From Tannerella sp. (GTDB taxonomy: Bacteria > Bacteroidota > Bacteroidia > Bacteroidales > Tannerellaceae), in assembly GCA_031268395.1 (NCBI GenBank), contig JAIRXI010000289.1, forward strand, positions 1 to 5,973: a stretch of DNA of 5,973 bases, written 5' to 3'. Of this stretch, positions 1 to 5,073 are shown one piece after another. Below the pieces are notes generated by a model that searched no databases, was not told the origin of the DNA, and worked only from the letters and a program-made list of their open reading frames with translations. The stretch's first letter is position 1, and each line of letters begins with the position of its first letter. The position numbers and the translations under genes were made by a program.

Positions 1-621
1 GGCTGCTGCGCCGGAAAAGTCAAAAATGCAGTATCTGCTCTTGATGGCGTCTCGGACGTCAGCGCTAATCTGGAAGCGCGTGTTGTAAGCATCTCTTACG
101 ATGACCAAAAAGTGAATCCGGATCAACTCAGGGAAGCCATTCAGGCTGTCAAGTATGAAGCTGTCGATTACGATCCGGATGAAGTGATTACACGAAACGT
201 ATCTTTTATCGCGTCCCAGATGGGATGCGGCGGATGTGCAAACAAAGTGAAGAAAAACATCGGCTCCGAAGCGGGTGTACTTAATGTGGAGGTGGATCTT
301 CCGACAAAGGAAGTGAAAGTCTCATACGACGCCAATAAGTTAAGCGCAAATGAAATAAAGGGAGATTTTCAGAAGTTCAGTTACACGGTTACCCGGTATA
401 CGGAGAATGAAGCTGTCAAATATGCCCGTTTCAAACTGGAAGAGGTAAAGGATGCTTCGGCAATTGAACAGAGCCTGGCAAAAGAAGCCGGCGTCTGGGA
501 TGTTTCAGTCAATGCGCAGACGAAAGATGTTGCTGTCGCATACATTGCAGACCAGGTTACGGAAGAAAGTCTGGCTGAAATCATCCAAAAGCAGGATCTG
601 AAACTGGCTTCCGCCGATTAA
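1..621 (+). CDS. Tandem HMA-domain (heavy-metal-associated) protein, 5' end missing
   Basis: The frame is open from base 1, so the N-terminus lies outside the window and 206 residues are visible; the in-frame GTG at 112 is internal, because HMA sequence continues upstream of it. Three beta-alpha-beta-beta-alpha-beta repeats can be read. Repeat 1 (residues 1-55) enters at GCCAGKV, which aligns with the second half of a CxxC loop, its first Cys lying just outside. Repeat 2 (about 66-132) has an intact MGCGGCANKV loop with Cys76 and Cys79. Repeat 3 (about 138-199) keeps the spacing and a GVWDVSVN turn but has no cysteine. HMA domains bind Cu(I), Zn, Cd or Hg through the two cysteines and pass the ion to partners. 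Metal identity and cell location cannot be told without the N-terminus. A stand-alone metallochaperone or sensor is likelier than a P-type ATPase, since the protein stops right after repeat 3. Fold family is confident; role is not. Confidence 0.9.
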   Translation, partial: GCCAGKVKNAVSALDGVSDVSANLEARVVSISYDDQKVNPDQLREAIQAVKYEAVDYDPDEVITRNVSFIASQMGCGGCANKVKKNIGSEAGVLNVEVDLPTKEVKVSYDANKLSANEIKGDFQKFSYTVTRYTENEAVKYARFKLEEVKDASAIEQSLAKEAGVWDVSVNAQTKDVAVAYIADQVTEESLAEIIQKQDLKLASAD

Positions 622-771
622 CCGGATTACGGAGGGTTAAGGAGAAGGTTTTGAAAGAAGCCTGACCTGTCAGCGTGCGTTATCTGTTCTTTTGTAGGAC
701 GTTCTTCGGGCAATACGCGCCGTTTAATTGATATTTATCACAGAAAATTGTCATAAAACACTTGCACAATA

Positions 772-806
772 TTGATTATCGCGGCGGTGGATGAGTCATA
801 GGTTTG
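772..806 (+). promoter_or_regulatory. Candidate Bacteroidetes-type promoter
   Basis: TAGGTTTG at 799-806 matches the Bacteroidetes -7 consensus TAnnTTTG at every fixed position. The upstream element is weak: TTG at 772-774 lies 24 bases away, somewhat longer than the usual spacing of about 19-21, and TTA at 776-778 lies 20 away. Transcription would begin near 812-815, giving a leader of about 50 bases before the ATG at 865. This would drive the small membrane protein and probably the plug-only gene behind it, as no terminator separates them. Inferred from sequence only. Confidence 0.45.
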
Positions 807-815
807 TAATACAAA
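803..815. promoter_or_regulatory. Operator-like palindrome over the -7 element
   Basis: TTTGT (803-807) and ACAAA (811-815) form an inverted repeat around AAT. It shares TTTG with the candidate -7 box and reaches the expected start of transcription, where a repressor would block initiation. Short A/T-rich inverted repeats arise easily by chance, so this is only a suggestion. Confidence 0.25.
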
Positions 816-864
816 TCTACAGATAACCTTTTCAAAACAATCCTTAATTATTTAATTATTAAAA

Positions 865-900
865 ATGAACAGTATCCTTTTTTATTCGCGCTCGCGATAA
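865..900 (+). other. 11-codon leader ORF overlapping the next start (TAATG), or displaced start of that gene
   Basis: ATG at 865 follows an A/T-rich stretch (TTAATTATTTAATTATTAAAA) of the kind seen before the other starts here; it opens MNSILFYSRSR and stops with TAA at 898-900. The last A of that stop is the first base of ATG 900, so the two frames overlap by one base. Either this is a leader peptide translationally coupled to the next gene, or it is the true N-terminus shifted by one base: a seventh T in the run at 878-883 would make ATG 865 read straight through into the downstream frame with a continuous hydrophobic start. Confidence 0.4.
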
Positions 901-1100
901 TGGAGATTATCGTTGTTTTGATCCTTGCGATTTTTGTAATCGGACTTGTTCTGCTTATAAGAGATAAAAATCTCTCTTTTCAAAGTAAAATTTTATGGTT
1001 GTCCGCGCTCGTGTTTTTTAATTTCCTTGCATTGATTGCTTTTTTTATATGGAGAAGAAGTGACCGGAGCAGGAGAATGAGAGACAGCATCGTGTCATGA
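900..1100 (+). CDS. Small two-helix membrane protein, PLDc_N-like
   Basis: The 66-residue product has two hydrophobic segments (about 2-20 and 31-50) joined by a short polar loop, RDKNLSFQSK, and ends in a basic tail, RRSDRSRRMR, so both ends and the loop follow a simple hairpin topology in the inner membrane. The second segment, SKILWLSALVFF then FIWRR, resembles the small Bacteroidetes proteins assigned to the phospholipase D N-terminal-like (PLDc_N) family, whose consensus is K-x-x-W then hydrophobics, P, G and Y; the Pro and Gly are not kept, so the assignment is tentative and no enzymatic role is implied. Base composition is clearly more A/T-rich than the genes around it. ATG 900 has no convincing ribosome site of its own; translation probably depends on ATG 865, by coupling or by a restored frame that would give 78 residues. 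The plug-only gene starts 45 bases later, with no terminator between. Confidence 0.6.
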   Translation: MEIIVVLILAIFVIGLVLLIRDKNLSFQSKILWLSALVFFNFLALIAFFIWRRSDRSRRMRDSIVS

Positions 1101-1145
1101 CCGTTATTTAAACAAATTAAAATCACAATTTTAAATAAACATTTT
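1101..1145 (+). promoter_or_regulatory. A/T-rich translation leader with small inverted repeat
   Basis: The 45 bases before ATG 1146 are almost all A and T, lack a Shine-Dalgarno match, and fit the A/T-rich initiation regions typical of Bacteroidota. TTAAAAT (1117-1123) and ATTTTAA (1128-1134) form a 7-base-pair A-T inverted repeat around CACA. No -7 match to TAnnTTTG was found here, so the gene is probably read from the upstream promoter. Confidence 0.35.
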
Positions 1146-1943
1146 ATGAAAACCAATTTTAAATTATCATGTATTTTGCTGGGCTTTCTGTTATCTATCG
1201 GAGGCCTGAGCGCACAATCCCTGACGGGGAAAGTGGTAGACAGTAAAACCGGAGAGCCGGTCGTCGGCGCAGCCGTTCTCTACGGTAATAACGGAGAGAT
1301 CACAAACGATAAAGGTGAATTTACGGTCAATAAAAGTGACGTCAAAGCCGGATTAGACGTGCGTTACTTAGGTTACAAAAACCGGCAGGTCGACCTGGCC
1401 GGCCAGGTCGATAACCTGATCATCCGCCTGGAAGAAGACGAGAAGACGCTGGACGAAGTCGTCGTGGTTGGCTATGGCAAAACGACGCGGCGGAAACAAA
1501 CCGGCAACGTAAGCACCATCACGTCCGAAGTCTTAGCGCAATATACGGGCAACAGTGTGCTGGATGTGCTTCAGGGACGTGTAGCCGGACTTGCCATCGC
1601 CAAAAGCAACGGCCTGGCAGGCTCGACAACTTCTATTAATATCCGGGGGTTGAATACGCCAAGCGGCGCGGTCGGCCTTAGCGGCGGCCATGCCTGCTGT
1701 GGTGGTGGCGAACCGGTTGTCAATACCGAACCGTTGATTATTATCGACGGCATCCCTTTCATCAATCAAAGCATCTCTCCGCTGGAGCTTGGCGCCGTGG
1801 GAACGATTGGCCCGTTAGCCACGCTCAGCACATCGGATATCGAACGCATTGATGTATTGAAAGATGCCGATGCGACTGCCATTTACGGCTCGCGCGGGAC
1901 GAATGGCGTCATCCTGATAACTACAAAGAAGAATTTGGATTGA
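1146..1943 (+). CDS. Barrel-less SusC-like protein: signal peptide, CarboxypepD_reg-like domain, TonB box and plug only
   Basis: The 265 residues correspond to the N-terminal quarter of a SusC/RagA receptor. Signal peptide is about 1-23 (cleavage after LSA, before QS); Cys9 does not sit in a lipobox. A carboxypeptidase-regulatory-like domain spans about 25-95, starting TGKVVDSKTGEPVVGAAV. A TonB-box-like segment, TLDEVVVVGYG, is at 101-111. The plug covers about 113-262, with LQGRVAGL, NIRGLN, LIIIDGIPF and the conserved terminal motif ending VILITTKK. The stop follows three residues later, exactly where the beta-barrel would begin, and no barrel coding remains before the next gene. An insertion, GGHACCGGGEP (180-190), holds His182, Cys184 and Cys185, the only cysteines outside the signal peptide. 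Family members normally continue for 700 or more residues. It should be exported to the periplasm. It may act with the SusC downstream, engage TonB, or bind ligand alone; a decayed receptor is possible, but the clean domain boundary and intact motifs argue against decay. Confidence 0.93.
   Translation: MKTNFKLSCILLGFLLSIGGLSAQSLTGKVVDSKTGEPVVGAAVLYGNNGEITNDKGEFTVNKSDVKAGLDVRYLGYKNRQVDLAGQVDNLIIRLEEDEKTLDEVVVVGYGKTTRRKQTGNVSTITSEVLAQYTGNSVLDVLQGRVAGLAIAKSNGLAGSTTSINIRGLNTPSGAVGLSGGHACCGGGEPVVNTEPLIIIDGIPFINQSISPLELGAVGTIGPLATLSTSDIERIDVLKDADATAIYGSRGTNGVILITTKKNLD
1390..1411. repeat. 22-base perfect palindrome inside the plug-only gene
   Basis: TCGACCTGGCC (1390-1400) is followed directly by its exact reverse complement (1401-1411). 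A second perfect palindrome, CAGGTCGACCTG (1386-1397), overlaps it, and CAGGTCGA occurs twice (1386-1393 and 1404-1411). The bases encode a small repeat, QVDLAGQVD. In RNA it can fold as a nine-pair stem with a CCGG loop. Presence is certain; function is unknown. Confidence 0.9.
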
Positions 1944-1968
1944 ACGCGTGCTCTCAGAGAATTTACAG

Positions 1969-1976
1969 TACATTTA
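1969..1976 (+). promoter_or_regulatory. Weak -7-like element before susC
   Basis: TACATTTA matches TAnnTTTG except at the last base. No well-spaced -33 element is seen: TTG at 1940-1942 is 26 bases away. If active, transcription would start near 1982, placing the hairpin at 1984-2032 at the very 5' end of the susC-susD mRNA. Low confidence. Confidence 0.22.
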
Positions 1977-1983
1977 TCAAAGC

Positions 1984-2032
1984 GAAAGCACATCCTGATC
2001 CCTCCGGAAAAAGCGGTATCAGGAGTGCTTTC
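1984..2032 (+). terminator. Strong hairpin between the plug-only gene and susC (terminator or leader element)
   Basis: GAAAGCAC (1984-1991) pairs with GTGCTTTC (2025-2032) and TCCTGAT (1993-1999) with ATCAGGA (2018-2024), leaving A1992 as a bulge. After a C/T mismatch, CC (2001-2002) can pair with GG (2015-2016) around a 12-base loop. T-rich sequence (CTTTCTTTC) covers the 3' edge, but there is no long uninterrupted T run, so termination may be partial. The hairpin ends 17 bases before ATG 2050. It could terminate or attenuate the upstream transcript, so that plug-only and receptor proteins are made in different amounts, or act as a 5' stem in the susC mRNA. Confidence 0.7.
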
Positions 2033-2049
2033 TTTCACAAAAAATTGTC

Positions 2050-5049
2050 ATGGCAAAAATAAACAACATTTTCTATATAAACAAATTTTTCATCCTTTTA
2101 TTTTCATGGATTTTATTTGGATGGTATGTGGTAGCTTCCGCACAGGAAAATAACAGAGAAGTAAAACTGACTGTCAGGGGAGTCGTCTACGATAAGATTA
2201 CGGGGGAAACCCTGGCGGACGCCGGCATCTTTGTCAACGGCAGACGTGCAGGCGAAAGCAACCGGGAAGGCCGGTTTACACAGGATGTATCTTTCACGCA
2301 GGAAGAAGATTTATACATTGATCTGAAAATCGTTAAACAGGGCTACCGGACGCAAACGCTGCCGGTGGACGATCCTTTCCGGTTGCAGGTCGTGGAACTG
2401 CTTCGGGAGGGTGCAGTCGACCCGGACGTGGCCGCTCGTGCGCAAGTCGGCACACGCAGTCGTGTCGGGGCGGATGTAATCGAACAGGAACAGACGGCCA
2501 ACACCCTGAATGCTATCAAAGGGCGTGCGACGAGCGTGAGGACGGAAGATGGCATACTGACGGTCCGCGGACAAAACAGTTTATCAAGAGAACTGTCACA
2601 ACCTTTATATATCATTGATGGCGTTCCTTTCCCGGCTCAGGTTTTCTCGTCCGGCAGTTTGCCGTCAAGCCCTCTGAATGTGCTCAACACGACCAATGTC
2701 GAAAAGATAGAAATACTGAAGGACGCCGATGCAACGGCCATCTACGGAGGTAAAGGCGCCAACGGCGTCGTGTTGATTACTACTAAAAAGCAAAAGGAGA
2801 CCAAATTGCGTATCGACGCATCGGCAAGCGCCGGGATTACCAGCGTGAACAGCTGGTACGATTTCCTTTCAACCGAAGAATACATCGATCTGCGACAGAA
2901 AGCCTTTGCGGCTGACGGCATCACGCCAGACATGTCGAACGCCTACGATTTGCTCGAATTTGGCGACAAATACCATACCGACTGGCAAAAGGAACTGATT
3001 GGGAAAGGCGGGAAAGTGTATACCGGCGCCCTGAGCGTGTCGGGAGGTAATGACCGGACGTATTATTACGTGAATGGGGATTACTTCGAGGCTGACAATA
3101 TTTACCTGATGGAAAAGGGCGACAAGGAGCGCCGCATCAACACGCGAATACTGGTCAATCACATTGCCTACGGCGGGAAATTACAGTTCAACGCTTCGCT
3201 TGCGTTCAATACGTTCAATTCAAAATCAAGAGGACTGGACGCGGACGCTTATGTGGTGTACGCTCCCAACCAGCCCGTGCGCAATGCCGACGGGACGCTG
3301 TATTGGCTGGAAGGCAACAGCAGTTTCGATAATCCGCTAAAGTATAAGTATGCGAGACAGGAAAACCTGAACACGTCGACGCTGGGCCATTTCCAGGTAC
3401 TGTATCGTCCGTATCACGAAATGGAGGCCAAAGTGGATGTCAGTTATACCCGGAACACCGCCGACCAGCTCGAAACGTTTACGCAGGATTATCTGAACCC
3501 GTATGCCTCCAACTCGTACAGGAACCGCCTGCTGGCCGGCGATTCCTACCGCGAAATATTCACGGTAGAGCCGCAGGTTAATTACAGCAAAACGCTGTCG
3601 GAAGGCGTCCTGACGGCTTTTGTCGGAGCTACGATACAAACGCAGAAAGCACAGAGTGACGATATGGAGTTGCGCGATTTCCCCGCGGAAAACATGTTCA
3701 GGAATTATGGTGCGGCAGCGGTCAAATACTCCGTCACCGGCAGCACCGATTCGAAAAAATATGCCTCCCTGTTCGGTCGCGCCACGTATGACTTCCGGAA
3801 CCGTTATATTTTCAGCGGAACCCTGCGGCGCGACGGCTCTTCCATTTTTCAGAAAGGCCATCGCTTCGGGAACTTCTGGTCGGTATCCGGCTCCTGGATT
3901 TTCTCACAGGAAAGTTTTATCCGGGATAATGTGCGTTTCCTTGACTTCGGGAAAATAAAACTTACGCACGGTGTCACCGGCAACGACAACCTGGCTGCTT
4001 TCCTCTATCTGAACACCTATAGTGTGTCGCCTTATCCTTATGGAGGGAGCGCCGGCCTGTATCTCGGGCAGGTGGCTAACCCCGATTTTACGTGGGAGAA
4101 AACCCGCAAATCGGAACTGTCTTTAGATTTGGTACTCCTGAAAAACCGGCTGCAGATCATTACGGCGCTTTACCGGAACCAGTCCGGCAACTTTGTGGAT
4201 GCAGTGCCCCTGACGAAACAGGCCGGTATGGAATCTTATATGAACAATGTGCCCGGCGCCACCATCCGGAACCAGGGCATTGAGATCGAACTGACCTCGA
4301 CCAACCTTACGGTCGGCGCGTTCTCGTGGCTGACTTCGCTGGCGTTGACTATTCCGCAAAACAACCGGCTGATACGGTTTGACAATATCCTCAATACCTC
4401 ATACGCCACGTCGCTGAAAGTTGGAGAATCGTTGAATGTGAAACGGCTCTATCGCTTCACGGGGATTAATCGGGAAAACGGCGTCCCGATGGTGGAGGAT
4501 GTGAACAGGGACGGCAAAATCACCGTAGCCGACGACAAACAGTTCATCGGCGACATAGACGCCGACTATTATGGCGGCCTGCACAATTCGTTCCGCTATA
4601 AAGGGGTGCAACTGGACCTGTTCCTCTATTTTGAGAACAGGCCGCTACAGGAAGGGTTCCTGAAAACATTCTACTACCCGGCCGGCTATCAGGGGAGGAA
4701 TATACCGCACGAATTTGCCGGGGACTATTGGAGCGTCGACAACCCGGACGGGAAATATCCAGGCCTGACCACAACGACGCGTTCCGATATCGGCTATGCC
4801 TATTATTACTATTACACCGAATCGGACGCGATTTATTCCGATGCGTCGTATATCAGCCTGAAAAATGTCGCACTCTCCTGGTATCTGCCCAAGTCCGTAA
4901 CCGGCAAGCTGAAACTGCGGAACGCGCGCATTTATGTGCGGGGCGAAAACCTGAAGACCTTTTCGAAGTATAACAACTGGAACCCGGAAAGTACGACCTC
5001 CATTCCTCCGTTCCGCACCATTATGGCCGGTTTTACATTATCCTTATAA
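2050..5049 (+). CDS. SusC/RagA-family TonB-dependent outer-membrane receptor
   Basis: The 999 residues give a full-length SusC-type importer, which forms a 22-strand outer-membrane barrel that takes ligand from a SusD lid and depends on TonB. Signal peptide is about 1-31 (cleavage after VASA). A carboxypeptidase-regulatory-like domain is at about 39-117 (VRGVVYDKITGETLADAGIF). A compact plug (about 138-247) has LTVRGQN, PLYIIDGVPF and a terminal segment ending VLITTKK. The barrel runs from about 250 to the end, with the family signatures KYASLFGRATYDF (570-582), TLRRDGSS (591-598), FGNFWSVSGSW (606-616) and a late DxNxDG loop, DVNRDGKITVAD (817-828), of calcium-site type. There are no cysteines. 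Unlike most relatives, the stretch between the N-terminal domain and the plug (about 118-140, GAVDPDVAARAQVG) contains no DEVVVVGYG-like TonB box. The start has an A-rich leader and a good signal peptide. The SusD-type gene follows after 24 bases, so the two are one operon. Substrate cannot be told from sequence; SusC-type receptors serve glycans, peptides and other large ligands. Confidence 0.97.
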   Translation: MAKINNIFYINKFFILLFSWILFGWYVVASAQENNREVKLTVRGVVYDKITGETLADAGIFVNGRRAGESNREGRFTQDVSFTQEEDLYIDLKIVKQGYRTQTLPVDDPFRLQVVELLREGAVDPDVAARAQVGTRSRVGADVIEQEQTANTLNAIKGRATSVRTEDGILTVRGQNSLSRELSQPLYIIDGVPFPAQVFSSGSLPSSPLNVLNTTNVEKIEILKDADATAIYGGKGANGVVLITTKKQKETKLRIDASASAGITSVNSWYDFLSTEEYIDLRQKAFAADGITPDMSNAYDLLEFGDKYHTDWQKELIGKGGKVYTGALSVSGGNDRTYYYVNGDYFEADNIYLMEKGDKERRINTRILVNHIAYGGKLQFNASLAFNTFNSKSRGLDADAYVVYAPNQPVRNADGTLYWLEGNSSFDNPLKYKYARQENLNTSTLGHFQVLYRPYHEMEAKVDVSYTRNTADQLETFTQDYLNPYASNSYRNRLLAGDSYREIFTVEPQVNYSKTLSEGVLTAFVGATIQTQKAQSDDMELRDFPAENMFRNYGAAAVKYSVTGSTDSKKYASLFGRATYDFRNRYIFSGTLRRDGSSIFQKGHRFGNFWSVSGSWIFSQESFIRDNVRFLDFGKIKLTHGVTGNDNLAAFLYLNTYSVSPYPYGGSAGLYLGQVANPDFTWEKTRKSELSLDLVLLKNRLQIITALYRNQSGNFVDAVPLTKQAGMESYMNNVPGATIRNQGIEIELTSTNLTVGAFSWLTSLALTIPQNNRLIRFDNILNTSYATSLKVGESLNVKRLYRFTGINRENGVPMVEDVNRDGKITVADDKQFIGDIDADYYGGLHNSFRYKGVQLDLFLYFENRPLQEGFLKTFYYPAGYQGRNIPHEFAGDYWSVDNPDGKYPGLTTTTRSDIGYAYYYYYTESDAIYSDASYISLKNVALSWYLPKSVTGKLKLRNARIYVRGENLKTFSKYNNWNPESTTSIPPFRTIMAGFTLSL

Positions 5050-5073
5050 TTAAAATTAAAGAAAGTAACTCTT

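Noticed and set aside
112..621. GTG at 112 as the start of the HMA gene
   Set aside because: The same frame is open back to base 1 and encodes continuous HMA sequence beginning GCCAGKV, so the GTG is an internal valine.
662..673. Inverted repeat CTGAC-CT-GTCAG behind the HMA gene
   Set aside because: The two-base loop cannot form a normal hairpin, and it has no T tract and no promoter context; likely chance.
675..720. Possible terminator after the HMA gene: GTGCGTTAT pairing with ATACGCGC
   Set aside because: The stem has a bulge, a G-T pair and a 29-base loop, and only scattered T bases follow; too weak to call.
1944..2049. Remnants of a lost beta-barrel behind the plug-only gene, which would mark it as a pseudogene
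   Set aside because: The 106 bases hold a hairpin and leader only; no frame gives barrel-like sequence, so a simple frameshift in a full-length receptor is excluded.
744..2051. Eleven-base repeat AAAATTGTCAT at 744-754 and 2041-2051
   Set aside because: The second copy overlaps the susC start codon and the first has no gene beside it; an 11-base A/T-rich match is easily accidental.
3337..3861. 174-codon open frame on the minus strand within susC
   Set aside because: It lies wholly opposite the susC barrel coding sequence, shows no recognisable domain, and mirrors codon bias of the real gene.
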